DNA of 64,000 bases from Blastomonas ursincola (GCF_013607875.1 NZ_VDES01000002.1:1308297-1372296), one strand, 5' to 3'; positions 1-8,072 are shown, counted from the stretch's first letter. A program made the numbers and translations. Notes: generated from the letters alone by a model not told the origin.

Positions 1-117
1 CCTCAAAAAACGCAGAAAGCCCTCCCGCTCTGCCAGCAGCAAAGCTTGGAGACCCTGCGAGGGCGGCGATGTTCCGGATTCAGGCAAGGCTAGGCTGACA
101 TTTGGGGTGGCGCACAT
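1..117 (-). CDS. N-terminus of a probable ECF-type RNA polymerase sigma factor (cut by window start)
   Basis: Only 39 codons lie inside the window; the gene continues leftwards. From the ATG at 115-117 the frame reads MCATPNVSL..., then a stretch with LQALLLAEREGFLRFLR. That stretch resembles the start of region 2 in FecI-like ECF sigma factors, where an acidic-hydrophobic helix ends in a F-L-R-x-x run. No clear Shine-Dalgarno sequence precedes the ATG, so the exact start is uncertain. It diverges from the small secreted protein downstream. The assignment rests on one short segment and is tentative; the rest of region 2 and region 4 would decide it. Confidence 0.45.
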   Translation of the reverse strand, partial: MCATPNVSLALPESGTSPPSQGLQALLLAEREGFLRFLR

Positions 118-279
118 GCTGGCAGACGTCACGCCCGATACCAAACCGTAAGCGAGATGCCATTTTTATTCGGCGAATGGAAAATCGATGCGGGATCGCG
201 CGGTGGGTGACGTCTTCCCTCTGCAAGCGGCCATAACCCCCGGCTGGCTTGACGCGGTCCACATGCCCCCTGGACCTGG

Positions 280-324
280 TGCACCTTGAGGGAAGCGTTG
301 TGCTAGCCGTTCCCTCAAGGTGCA
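280..324. repeat. 15-bp perfect inverted repeat (strong hairpin)
   Basis: TGCACCTTGAGGGAA (280-294) is repeated as an exact reverse complement at 310-324, with a 15-base loop. It lies between the divergent sigma-like gene and the small secreted protein. The right arm covers a GTG at 320 that would otherwise be a start codon. No T-run follows, so it is not a textbook terminator. It could be a leader hairpin, an operator, or the remnant of an element end. Confidence 0.8.
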
Positions 325-358
325 TTTCCCTGCTGGGGTGGGAGGTTGGAGTGCCCTG

Positions 359-778
359 TTGTCGCGCGTGCTGATCCTGATCGCTGCTGCACTTCAGGCC
401 GTGATGCCTGGACAGACAGGCGCGGACCTCGTCCCCAGCGCAGACCTGATATTCGTGCCGCCCGTGCCCGAGGATCAGCCGGTCAGCCTTCCCGCGACAG
501 CCGAATGCCTCGCGCTCGCGCAGGTGCGCGCGACCCGGATCATCGCCGGCACGGGTATCGTCTACCAGATATCCAGCCGCCGCCAGTTCATCAACCGCGT
601 TCGCGGCGACGCCGATATGCTGAAGGAGGGGCAGATCCTGCATGTCCGCACAAGCGGTTCGATGCTGTGCGCGGGGGATATCGTCTACCTGCTCGATGGG
701 CTGACGGGGGCAAGCGTGCGCTTTGTCGGGCTGGGCAAGTTCGAGCGCTATGACGGTGGGCTCGGCCAGCGCCATTAG
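359..778 (+). CDS. Small secreted protein of unknown function
   Basis: The family is not recognised. The open frame extends up to a GTG at 320, but that codon sits inside the stem of a 15-bp hairpin. The TTG at 359 has a GGAG about 7 bases upstream and gives a clean signal peptide (SRVLILIAAALQAVMPGQ), so 359 is chosen, giving 139 aa. The mature part has a Pro-rich start, one Cys near the middle (AECLALAQ) and a second near the end (MLCAGD). Its C-terminal half looks like a small beta-rich domain. It ends head-to-head with the porin gene, and the two stop codons lie in one shared hairpin. Export is inferred from the leader; the function is unknown. Confidence 0.6.
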   Translation: MSRVLILIAAALQAVMPGQTGADLVPSADLIFVPPVPEDQPVSLPATAECLALAQVRATRIIAGTGIVYQISSRRQFINRVRGDADMLKEGQILHVRTSGSMLCAGDIVYLLDGLTGASVRFVGLGKFERYDGGLGQRH

Positions 779-808
779 CTGCACGAAAGGGCAAGTGTTC
801 GTGCAGCT
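777..808. terminator. Bidirectional hairpin terminator
   Basis: AGCTGCACGAA (777-787) pairs perfectly with TTCGTGCAGCT (798-808) around a 10-base loop. The hairpin begins inside the TAG of the plus-strand gene and ends on the TGA of the minus-strand porin gene, so it can serve both converging transcripts. Confidence 0.7.
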
Positions 809-2097
809 CAGAACCGCCAGGTCATTTCGGTTCCGGCCATCCAGATGGTGCCGGAGCTTCCGGTCTGTTCGATGAAAGGGCCAGCCGTGAACGCTCCCGC
901 CGAAGCGGCGAAAGACAGCCCGCGCGGAAGATCGACGGAAAGGCCGATTTCGGCCAGGTTGCCGATATGCCGGGCGCGCGCCGTCCCGGGCTCACGCAGT
1001 TCGCGGCCAGACAGATCGTAAATCCCGTCGAAGCGCGATGCGCGCCAGAACGCGGCAAGGTTGATCTCGACCTGAACACCGCTACCGGGATCTAGGACGA
1101 TACCGGGATTGACGTTGACGATATTGCGCGGGCCAAGCGGGGTGAGTTCGCCGAAATAGCGGCCCTTGGGAAACATCGCGTTGAACGATCCCAAACGGCG
1201 GTCGGTCGGTGAGCGATCGCCGCTGGCGATATTGGCGCGCAGTCGGAGCTGCGGGGAGAGCGGGGTTTGCGGAAAGCGGACCGAGGTTTCGGTGGCCTGC
1301 GACCAGGCGCGGACGCCCTGGCCGGCGAAGTGGCCGCGCTGGATCATCGTTTCCCAGTTCCATGCCAGCCTTCCACGCTGGCCGGACATCCTGAGCCCGA
1401 AGGTGTCGCGCTCCTCGCGTCCGCCGATGCCGCCGAAGCGCGCGGCCCTGTCGGCATAGCCGATCCAGTAGAAGTCGAAATGCACGTTCGGTGCGGGCTC
1501 CATCGTCAGATAGGCGCTGCGCAACCGGCGGCGGCGCACCGAGCCATCATCGAAATCGCCTGGCCCGATCTCGGTCGCCCAGACATGAAGGAGGTCGAGC
1601 CGCGCGGCTCCGCGCGCGAGGTTCACCTGCAGGCCGTCGAAGGGCTGGGGAACGTTGGGGCCATAGCGCTTGCCGACCAGGCGCTCGGACCCCAGCGCGA
1701 TAAGGGCGCGACCGCCCCGCACGCCGAAACGCGTCCGGTCGTCCAGCGGCAGGGTCAGATCGGCATAGGCCTGCGCCAGATCGATGCCGGTACGATCAAC
1801 CGGCCCCGCGCCTCCCGCGACACCTCTAGCATAGGCGAGGATCGGCTGCACGACGACGCCCACCGGTCCTGCCTCGGCCTTGACCATGGGGATGACGCGC
1901 AACCACAGATAGCCGTCATCGGGCGCGTTGCCCCATTCGGGACGGGCATAGGCCTCATGGCGCAGCCGCGCCTCGCCGGTGACGCTGGTCGAAACCGCTT
2001 CCGGCCCATCCTGCGCGAGGGCAGGCAAGGGTCCGGGTGCCGCCATCCAGGCCACCAGCGCCGTCGCGACCCGCCACGGCAAGCGGCTGCGGCTCAT
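808..2097 (-). CDS. Alginate-export-type outer membrane porin
   Basis: A 429-aa outer-membrane beta-barrel protein resembling the alginate_exp family. The N-terminus is a Sec leader ending ...LPALAQ. Alternating amphipathic strands follow (for example YLWLRVIPMVKAEAG and VHFDFYWIGYADR), and the chain closes on the aromatic C-terminal signature MTWRF. The ATG at 2095-2097 overlaps the TGA of the DUF1275 gene (ATGA), so the two are translationally coupled. A longer open frame upstream is out of context and is ignored. It is the last gene of a seven-gene operon. In this family such porins carry neutral or acidic solutes or alginate; no other alginate gene is present, so the substrate is unknown. 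Confidence 0.8.
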   Translation of the reverse strand: MSRSRLPWRVATALVAWMAAPGPLPALAQDGPEAVSTSVTGEARLRHEAYARPEWGNAPDDGYLWLRVIPMVKAEAGPVGVVVQPILAYARGVAGGAGPVDRTGIDLAQAYADLTLPLDDRTRFGVRGGRALIALGSERLVGKRYGPNVPQPFDGLQVNLARGAARLDLLHVWATEIGPGDFDDGSVRRRRLRSAYLTMEPAPNVHFDFYWIGYADRAARFGGIGGREERDTFGLRMSGQRGRLAWNWETMIQRGHFAGQGVRAWSQATETSVRFPQTPLSPQLRLRANIASGDRSPTDRRLGSFNAMFPKGRYFGELTPLGPRNIVNVNPGIVLDPGSGVQVEINLAAFWRASRFDGIYDLSGRELREPGTARARHIGNLAEIGLSVDLPRGLSFAASAGAFTAGPFIEQTGSSGTIWMAGTEMTWRF

Positions 2098-2801
2098 CCC
2101 CGGTCGAGCTCGGCCATTTGCGGGTGGCGGGCGAAGACCAGCGTGCTGCCCAGGACGATACCGCCTGCAAGCAACAGGGCGGGGCCAAGACCCCCGTGCA
2201 GCACCACCACCGCGCCCAGCACGGCTCCGGCAAAGATCATCGCGACCGCCGCCAGCCGTGTCCGCTGGTTCGCGCCGTCGCCCGCCGCGAGCCGCGAATC
2301 CGATGCAAGGCCGGTGATCGTCAGCGTCAGCACCGTGGTCGACAGGTCGGGGACCTTGAGCTGGCGCACCACCGCGTTGCGGAACCCCATCGCTCCGGCG
2401 GTCAGCGCGATCAGCACCGGCAGCGTGGCGGGCGCGGTGGCGACGGTCCGCTCGAACAGCAGCGCAAGTCCGCCTGCCAGGACCAGCATCGTGCTTTCGA
2501 CCATCGCAGCGATCACCAGCCAGCGGCTCAGCCGGCCCTTGGCACCCATCCGCCAGATGCGCCCGGCGATCACCGCGCCTGCCATGAACGCAGCCAGCGC
2601 GACGATATAATAAGGGGCATGAAAGCCCTGCGTCCCGACCGCGGCAAAACCGGCAAAGACGACATTGCCGGTCATGTTGGCGGTGAAGACCTTGTCCATC
2701 CCCAGAATGCTCGCAGCATCGACCATTCCGGTGGTGGCCGACAGGACCAGCAGCAGCCGGACCAGCGGCGATGGCGTTTGCAGGGGCAGGGACTGGCTCA
2801 T
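2094..2801 (-). CDS. DUF1275 (YoaK-type) membrane protein
   Basis: A 235-aa integral membrane protein. It has the features of the DUF1275/YoaK family: an N-terminal segment LSATTGMVDAASILGMDKVFTANMTGN, split here as ATTGMVDAAS and FTANMTGN, and about six hydrophobic helices. A mid-protein GFRNAVVRQLKVPDLSTTVLT motif region (GFRNAVVRQL, STTVLT) is also typical. The family's role is not established, and a transport role is often assumed. It starts 75 bp after the amidohydrolase gene and overlaps the porin gene by 4 bp, which suggests co-transcription with the stress-type cassette upstream. Confidence 0.85.
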   Translation of the reverse strand: MSQSLPLQTPSPLVRLLLVLSATTGMVDAASILGMDKVFTANMTGNVVFAGFAAVGTQGFHAPYYIVALAAFMAGAVIAGRIWRMGAKGRLSRWLVIAAMVESTMLVLAGGLALLFERTVATAPATLPVLIALTAGAMGFRNAVVRQLKVPDLSTTVLTLTITGLASDSRLAAGDGANQRTRLAAVAMIFAGAVLGAVVVLHGGLGPALLLAGGIVLGSTLVFARHPQMAELDRG

Positions 2802-2876
2802 GGCATCGCGCTCTCGCCTTATATGTCGGATCGATGCTGGTCAGGCATCTGGCGATGGCGTCGGGGCGCGCATCGC

Positions 2877-4829
2877 TCAGACCGCCCAGCAGCCGCAGCC
2901 GAGCGTGCCCCAGAAGGTCTGCACGTCGCTCGCGGGAATATCCGCGCCCAAGGCGGCTGCATGGTCGTGCCCGTGAATCTGGCAGGTCGATGCGCAGCCG
3001 CACACGCTCGCCAGTGCAGCCGTCTCGGCGGGGGGACGATAATGGCCGCCGAACACTCGGACCGGCGACCAGTCGGGCATGGCCGGGGGAAGGTCGGGCG
3101 CCAGCGGCGCAAAACCGCCCTCGCCATGCACCACCGCGCCGCCGAGCAGCGTCAGTACCGATCGGATATGCGCGATCTCGGGCTCCGGCACGGAGAAATA
3201 GTCCGCCGAGAGCAGGGCGCAATCGGCGAGCTGGCCGCGCTTGATCTGCCCCTTCTTGCCGGTCTCGCTCGAAAACCAGGTGTTTTCATGCGTCCACATC
3301 GCCAGCGCCTTTTCTCGGGCGACGCGGTTGGCATCGGGATAGAGCGCCAGCCCGCCCACGGTGCGCCCGGTCACCAGCCAGGACAGCGACACCCAGGGGT
3401 TGTAGCTCGCGACGCGCGTCGCATCGGTGCCCGCGCCGACGGGGATGCCCGCCGCGATCATCCGCGCGATCGGCGGGGTGCGCTCGGCGGCAGCCGCGCC
3501 ATAGCGTTCGACGAAATATTCGCCCTGAAAGGCCATGCGGTGCTGCACCGCGATGCCGCCGCCCAGCGCCGCGATCCGGTCGATATTGCGCTCGCTGATC
3601 GTCTCGGCATGGTCGAAGAACCAGGGAATGCCGGTGAGCGGAATATCGCGATTGACCTTCTCGAACACGGAAAGCGCGCGACCGATCGTCTCGTCATAGG
3701 TCGCGTGCAGCCGCCACGGCCAGCGATGTTCGGCGAGCAGGCGGATCACCGGCTCCAGATCGCCCTCCATCGACGGCGGCATGTCCGGGCGGGCGACGCG
3801 GAAATCCTCGAAATCGGCGGCCGAATAGACCAGCATCTCGCCCGCGCCATTGTGGCGATAGCTGTCGTCGCCCTGGCCGGGCTTGACCTGTTTCACCCAT
3901 CCGGAAAAGTCGGCCAGCTCCTCTTTCGGCTTTTGCGTGAACAGGTTGTAGCTGATCCGCACGGTGAGCTGGCCTTCGTCGTGCAGCTTCTCGATCACGC
4001 GATAATCGTCGGGATAGTTCTGGAAGCCGCCGCCCGCGTCGATCACGCTGGTTACGCCGAGCGAATTGACCTCGCGCATGAAATGGCGCGTCGAGTTGAT
4101 CTGATAGTCCTCGGGCAGCTTGGGACCCTTGGCCAGGGTCGAATAGAGGATCGTCGCATTGGGCTGGGCAAGCAGCAGGCCGGTGGGGTTGCCACGTGAG
4201 TCGCGCGCGATCTCGCCGCCGGGCGGGTCGGGCGTGTCCTTGCCATAGCCTACCACACGCAAGGCCGCCGCGTTGAGCAGCGCGCGGTCGTAGAGGTGCA
4301 GGATGAACACCGGGGTGTCGGGGGCGATGGCGTTGATCTCGTCGAGCGTCGGCAGGCGCTTTTCGGCGAACTGGTGCTCGGTAAAGCCGCCGACGACGCG
4401 AACCCATTGCGGCGCAGGGGTGCGATCGACCTGGCGCTTGAGCATCGCCATCGCATCGGCAAGCGTCGGCACGCCGTCCCAGCGCAGCTCCATATTGTAG
4501 TTCAGCCCGCCGCGGATGATGTGCATATGGCTGTCGATAAGTCCGGGGATAAGCCGCCGCCCGCCCGCATCGATCACCCTGGCCTCGGGTGCGGCGGCGC
4601 GGATCTCCGCCTCGGACCCGACCGCCAGAAAGCGTCCGTCGCGGATCGCCACGGCCTCGGCTCGCGGATTGTCGCGGTCGAGCGTCGCCACGAGCGCATT
4701 CACGATGATCAGGTCGTCAGGCATGGCATCTGGCCTTCTGGTCGATCGGGCAGCGGCGGTGCCCGGAAGCAGCGACAGGGCGGACGCGGCGAGCGCTCCG
4801 GTCAGCGTCTCACGGCGTGTCGCGGTCAT
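2877..4829 (-). CDS. YtcJ-like amidohydrolase with Cys/His-rich tail
   Basis: A 650-aa exported amidohydrolase. The N-terminus carries a twin Arg (ATRRETLTGALAA), suggesting Tat export. The metal-binding signature GLIDSHMH gives H101 and H103, and downstream motifs (LHATYD, FFDHAE, GAGTDATR) fit the YtcJ/amidohydrolase-3 family, which hydrolyses amide or carbamoyl bonds at a binuclear metal site. The start ATG (4827-4829) overlaps the XapX stop as ATGA. The last 60 residues are odd: they contain five Cys and an HGHDH patch (CGCASTC, then GCGCWAV), which YtcJ proteins usually lack. The linked genes (YcaC-like hydrolase, Dps, XapX) form a cassette seen in many proteobacteria. The physiological substrate is unknown. 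Confidence 0.82.
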   Translation of the reverse strand: MTATRRETLTGALAASALSLLPGTAAARSTRRPDAMPDDLIIVNALVATLDRDNPRAEAVAIRDGRFLAVGSEAEIRAAAPEARVIDAGGRRLIPGLIDSHMHIIRGGLNYNMELRWDGVPTLADAMAMLKRQVDRTPAPQWVRVVGGFTEHQFAEKRLPTLDEINAIAPDTPVFILHLYDRALLNAAALRVVGYGKDTPDPPGGEIARDSRGNPTGLLLAQPNATILYSTLAKGPKLPEDYQINSTRHFMREVNSLGVTSVIDAGGGFQNYPDDYRVIEKLHDEGQLTVRISYNLFTQKPKEELADFSGWVKQVKPGQGDDSYRHNGAGEMLVYSAADFEDFRVARPDMPPSMEGDLEPVIRLLAEHRWPWRLHATYDETIGRALSVFEKVNRDIPLTGIPWFFDHAETISERNIDRIAALGGGIAVQHRMAFQGEYFVERYGAAAAERTPPIARMIAAGIPVGAGTDATRVASYNPWVSLSWLVTGRTVGGLALYPDANRVAREKALAMWTHENTWFSSETGKKGQIKRGQLADCALLSADYFSVPEPEIAHIRSVLTLLGGAVVHGEGGFAPLAPDLPPAMPDWSPVRVFGGHYRPPAETAALASVCGCASTCQIHGHDHAAALGADIPASDVQTFWGTLGCGCWAV

Positions 4830-5071
4830 GACGGGTCGTCCGTTGTGGGTGGCACCCCGGTGACGCGGGCAGCGCAATTTGCCTTCCAGAAGGCGATGAC
4901 CTCCTGCCCCTTGAGCGCCTGCCTCGCCAGCGGCACCGCCTGCTCGCCCAACAGCATGCCGAGCAGTCCCAGCAGCGCGATGGCAGGGGGGGCGGGCGAT
5001 CGTGTGCCGAGAAGGCTGTACAGTGCGCCCACCAGAAGGCCGATGCCAAGCGCGACGAGATAGGGTTTCAT
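4826..5071 (-). CDS. XapX (DUF1427) small membrane protein
   Basis: An 81-aa protein with two hydrophobic helices, YLVALGIGLLVGALYSLLG and AIALLGLLGMLLG, separated by a short Pro-rich loop (RSPAPP). This is the hallmark of the XapX/DUF1427 domain. The C-terminal part contains EVIAFWKANCA and ends in an acidic DDPS tail. It sits between the YcaC-like hydrolase gene and the amidohydrolase gene, and its TGA overlaps the ATG of the latter. XapX proteins are repeatedly found beside YtcJ-like amidohydrolases, but no biochemical role is known; a membrane-partner role here is inference. Confidence 0.85.
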   Translation of the reverse strand: MKPYLVALGIGLLVGALYSLLGTRSPAPPAIALLGLLGMLLGEQAVPLARQALKGQEVIAFWKANCAARVTGVPPTTDDPS

Positions 5072-5112
5072 GGGGCAGGAGGCTCCCGTCTTCGGGGTTG
5101 GGGCCGGGCTGA

Positions 5113-5790
5113 TCAGTGACCCTGGGGGTGCGGGGCTTCGTGCGCGAAGCTGCCGCGCTGCGGAGCCTTGTGCACCATGGTATAGGCATAATCGACGCCC
5201 ATGCCGTACGCGCCCATATGCTCGCGCACGATATTCATGATGCCGTCATAGGTGTCGCGGTTCGCCCAGTCGCGCTGGAGCTCGAGCATCGCGTTGATCG
5301 TGGTCAGCGGGTGCGCGCCGGCCTGCTCCATGCGGCGGATGGCCGCTTCATGCGCCTCGAGCGAGGTGCCGCCCGAGGCGTCGGTGACGAAATAGATCTC
5401 GAACCCGTCCTCGATGGCGCAAAGCGTCGGGAAGAGCAGGCAGGCCTCGGTCCACAGCGCGCAGATGACCAGCTTCTTCCGGCCGCTTGCCTTGACCGTC
5501 GCGACCAGTTCCTCCGAATCCCACGAGTTCATCGAGGTGCGCTCGATCGGCTTCTGCTGCACCACGTCGAGCAGTTCGGGCCAGATATAGCCGGAGAAGG
5601 ACTCGGTCTCGACTGCGGTCAGGATGATTGGCACCCCGAACAGCTTGGCTGCCTTGGCCAATGCCACGGTGTTGTTCTTGAGCAGCTGGCGGTCGATGCT
5701 GGTGACGCCAAAGGCCATTTGCGGCTGATGGTCGATGAAGATGAACAGCGTGTCGTCGGCGTTGATCAGCTTCTGCGATCGGAAGGTCAT
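5113..5790 (-). CDS. YcaC-like isochorismatase-family hydrolase
   Basis: A 225-aa cysteine hydrolase. The likely triad of the isochorismatase superfamily is visible: D20 (FIFIDHQPQ), K80 (QQKPIERT) and C117 (ALWTEACLLF), with the usual cis-peptide-containing loop just before the Cys. The start at 5790 has AAGGAG-like sequence about 10 bases upstream and gives a cytosolic protein without leader. The C-terminal third (MEQAGAHPLTTINAMLELQRDW) is typical of the YcaC subgroup. Members hydrolyse amide or imide bonds, but the natural substrate is generally unknown. It is co-transcribed with dps (25 bp gap) and xapX. Confidence 0.85.
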   Translation of the reverse strand: MTFRSQKLINADDTLFIFIDHQPQMAFGVTSIDRQLLKNNTVALAKAAKLFGVPIILTAVETESFSGYIWPELLDVVQQKPIERTSMNSWDSEELVATVKASGRKKLVICALWTEACLLFPTLCAIEDGFEIYFVTDASGGTSLEAHEAAIRRMEQAGAHPLTTINAMLELQRDWANRDTYDGIMNIVREHMGAYGMGVDYAYTMVHKAPQRGSFAHEAPHPQGH

Positions 5791-5815
5791 GGGGTTTTCT
5801 CCTTGGGGATGGTGT

Positions 5816-6298
5816 TCAATGCGCCTGGAGATGCGCTTCGAGGAACCAGAGCTGCTTGTCGGTTTCGCGCGAGATCTGGGTGAACAGGTCGGCGGTGTCG
5901 GCATCGCCGATGGTCCCGGCCTGATCGATGCCAACGCGCACCGCCTTGCCGAATGCGCCCAGGCTGCCGGCCAGCGCCTTCAGATGTGCCTCGCCGCCGG
6001 TCGCCTCCAGCGGATAGCCATAGAGCGTGGTTGCCGATGCGGTGGTGGTGATGCGCCCATCGGCGACATGGCCCAAAGTGGTGATGCGCTCGGCGAGCAG
6101 GTCGACGAACTGCTCGATCTCGTCATGAACGCTGTCGAACAGCTGGTGCAGCTGCAGGAAATGCGGGCCCTTGACGTTCCAGTGCGCCTGCTTGGCCTGC
6201 GCCTCCAGGTCGAGCGCGTCGGACAGGCGCGCCTGCAACAGTGCGCACGCCTGTTTGCGGACATGGTCGGAAAGGTCGATGCGGCTTGTATAGGTCAT
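5816..6298 (-). CDS. dps: Dps, DNA-binding ferritin-like protein
   Basis: A 160-aa Dps that stores iron and protects DNA against peroxide. The inter-subunit ferroxidase ligands are all present with the right spacing: H39 (QAHWNVKG), H51 (QLHQLFD), D66 and E70 (VDLLAERIT). The N-terminal tail is short with few basic residues, so DNA binding may be weak. The gene lies 4 bp after the alpha/beta hydrolase and 25 bp before the YcaC-like hydrolase. Its position inside a secreted-hydrolase cassette suggests a stress-induced operon; the divergent NarL-type system is the obvious candidate regulator. Confidence 0.93.
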   Translation of the reverse strand: MTYTSRIDLSDHVRKQACALLQARLSDALDLEAQAKQAHWNVKGPHFLQLHQLFDSVHDEIEQFVDLLAERITTLGHVADGRITTTASATTLYGYPLEATGGEAHLKALAGSLGAFGKAVRVGIDQAGTIGDADTADLFTQISRETDKQLWFLEAHLQAH

Positions 6299-6302
6299 CG
6301 CA

Positions 6303-7259
6303 TCAGCCCTTGATGAACTTGAGCAGATCGGCGTTGATCACGTCGGCATGGGTCGAGGCCATGCCGTGCGGTAGTCCCGGATAGGTGATCAGCGTACCGC
6401 GCTTGACCAGCTTGATCGCCAGCTCGGCCGAATTGGCGATCGGCACGATCTGGTCGTCCTCGCCGTGCAGGATCAGCACCGGCACCTCGATCGCCTTGAG
6501 GTCCTCGGTAAAGTCGGTCTCCGAGAAAGCCTTGATGCAATCGTAATGCGCCTTGGCACCGCCCATCATGCCCTGACGCCACCAGTTGTCGATGAGCCCC
6601 TGGCTGACGGTCGCGCCGGGGCGGTTGAAGCCGTAGAACGGACCGCTCGGCACGTCTCGGAAGAACTGTGCCCGGTTGGCGACGAGCGCGGCACGGAAGC
6701 CGTCGAACACCTCTATCGGCAGGCCGCCGGGATAGGCCTCGGTCTTGAGCATGATCGGGGGGACCGCACCGATCAGCACCGCCTTGGCCACACGGCCCGG
6801 ACGGGCGCGCGCGACATAGCGGGCCACCTCGCCACCGCCGGTCGAATGGCCAATATGCACCGCACCCTTGAGATCGAGATGGTCGGTCAGCGCGGCGACA
6901 TCGGCGGCATAGGTGTCCATCTCGTTGCCGCTATCGGTCTGGCTGGAACGTCCATGCCCGCGCCGGTCGTGCGCGATGACACGATAGCCCTTGAGCAGGA
7001 AGAACATCATCTGGTTGTCCCAGTCGTCCGCGCTGAGCGGCCAGCCGTGATGGAAGACGATGGCCTGCGCGTCCTTCGGGCCCCAGTCCTTGTAAAAGAT
7101 CGTGGTGCCGTCCTTGGTGGTGATCGTGCCCATGTGGCGTTCTCCTGAAGCCGGGTTGCGTGGGGAAAGGGCAAGCGAAGGGGCAGCGCCGAGCGCCGTT
7201 GCGGCCGAACCTGCGACGATGAACTGGCGGCGGTCGAGACGGATGGAAGCGCCGGTCAT
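6303..7259 (-). CDS. Alpha/beta hydrolase (non-haem chloroperoxidase/esterase type) with Tat leader
   Basis: A 318-aa alpha/beta-fold hydrolase. The nucleophile is S139 in GHSTGGG, the acid lies in [10 protein letters not shown] and the catalytic His in LPHGMAS. The oxyanion segment [11 protein letters not shown] is typical of cofactor-free chloroperoxidase-like esterases. From 7259 the protein begins with a twin-arginine leader ([18 protein letters not shown]). A second in-frame ATG at 7132 (MGTITTKDG) has a strong AGGAG 8 bases upstream and is where most cytosolic homologues begin. Both forms may therefore be made. It is the first gene of the seven-gene minus-strand operon and diverges from the response regulator. 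Confidence 0.85.
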   Translation of the reverse strand: MTGASIRLDRRQFIVAGSAATALGAAPSLALSPRNPASGERHMGTITTKDGTTIFYKDWGPKDAQAIVFHHGWPLSADDWDNQMMFFLLKGYRVIAHDRRGHGRSSQTDSGNEMDTYAADVAALTDHLDLKGAVHIGHSTGGGEVARYVARARPGRVAKAVLIGAVPPIMLKTEAYPGGLPIEVFDGFRAALVANRAQFFRDVPSGPFYGFNRPGATVSQGLIDNWWRQGMMGGAKAHYDCIKAFSETDFTEDLKAIEVPVLILHGEDDQIVPIANSAELAIKLVKRGTLITYPGLPHGMASTHADVINADLLKFIKG

Positions 7260-7313
7260 GGCTTGTCCCCTTGTTGCGTCCAGGAGGATGATCGGAACCC
7301 GCGCGCGCCGCTA

Positions 7314-7327
7314 CACCCGATCGGGTG
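7314..7327. promoter_or_regulatory. 14-bp perfect palindrome, candidate operator
   Basis: CACCCGATCGGGTG reads identically on both strands. It lies in the 177-bp gap between the divergently transcribed hydrolase operon (start 7259) and the NarL-type regulator gene (start 7437). The placement suits a dimeric regulator acting on both promoters; the neighbouring response regulator is the first candidate by inference. Confidence 0.5.
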
Positions 7328-7436
7328 AAGTCTCGCCCCGATTTTGGGTGCTTCGAAACCCGCCCCAGTCGTGATACTCACGGAGGGCGGCCCGGCGAGG
7401 CTGCCAGGTACCTTCCAAGAGGCAGGATTTTCCCCG

Positions 7437-8072
7437 ATGACCGCTGCCGATGCAGCCCCGATCCGCATCCTGATCGTCGACGATCACCCGATCCTGCGCG
7501 AAGGCGTGCGGGCGATCATCGAGCCGCAGCCCGACCTGGAGGTGGCAGGCGAGGCGACATGCGGTGTGACAGCGATCGAGCAGTTCAGGGTGCTGCTGCC
7601 CGATGTCGTGCTGATGGACCTGCGCATGCCGGAAATGGGCGGAGTCGAGGCGATGCAGGCGATCCGCGCAATCAGGCCCGACGCGCGCATCCTGGTGCTG
7701 ACCACCTATTCGGGCGATGCGATGGCGATGGCGGCGCTGCGCGCGGGCGCTGCGGGTTTCCTGCTCAAGAGCAGCCTGCGCCGCGAACTGCTCGGCGCGA
7801 TCCGATCGGTGCATCGCGGGCAGCGCCACCTGCACCCCGATGTCGCGCAGGACATCGCTTTGCACGCGATCCAGGAGCCGCTGACACCTCGCGAGATCGA
7901 GGTGCTGCAGCTGATCGCCGGGGGCCATCCCAACAAGCAGATCGCCTGGAAACTCGGCCTGGCCGAAGAAACGGTCAAGTCGAACATCAAGAGCATTTTC
8001 GGCAAGCTTCAGGTCCGCGACCGCACTCATGCGGTCACCACGGCGGCCAAGCGGGGCATGATTGAGCTTTGA
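7437..8072 (+). CDS. NarL/FixJ-family response regulator
   Basis: A 211-aa two-component regulator. The N-terminal receiver has the acidic pair in IVDDHP, the phosphoacceptor D61 (VVLMDLRMPE), the switch Thr (LVLTTYSG) and the Lys in FLLKSS. The C-terminal LuxR-type helix-turn-helix is LTPREIEVLQLIAGG followed by NKQIAWKLGLAEETVKSNI (19 residues). The ATG at 7437 has AGGA upstream; a longer open frame from 7344 would add a non-homologous extension and is rejected. Its last 11 bases overlap the TTG start of the sensor kinase, so the pair is translationally coupled. It probably controls its own operon and the divergent hydrolase/Dps operon. Confidence 0.93.
   Translation: MTAADAAPIRILIVDDHPILREGVRAIIEPQPDLEVAGEATCGVTAIEQFRVLLPDVVLMDLRMPEMGGVEAMQAIRAIRPDARILVLTTYSGDAMAMAALRAGAAGFLLKSSLRRELLGAIRSVHRGQRHLHPDVAQDIALHAIQEPLTPREIEVLQLIAGGHPNKQIAWKLGLAEETVKSNIKSIFGKLQVRDRTHAVTTAAKRGMIEL

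Noticed and set aside
80-784. 234-aa open frame on the minus strand
   Set aside because: It has no hydrophobic or domain pattern, is rich in Arg, His and Asp as expected for antisense GC-rich DNA, and overlaps the better-supported secreted protein on the plus strand.
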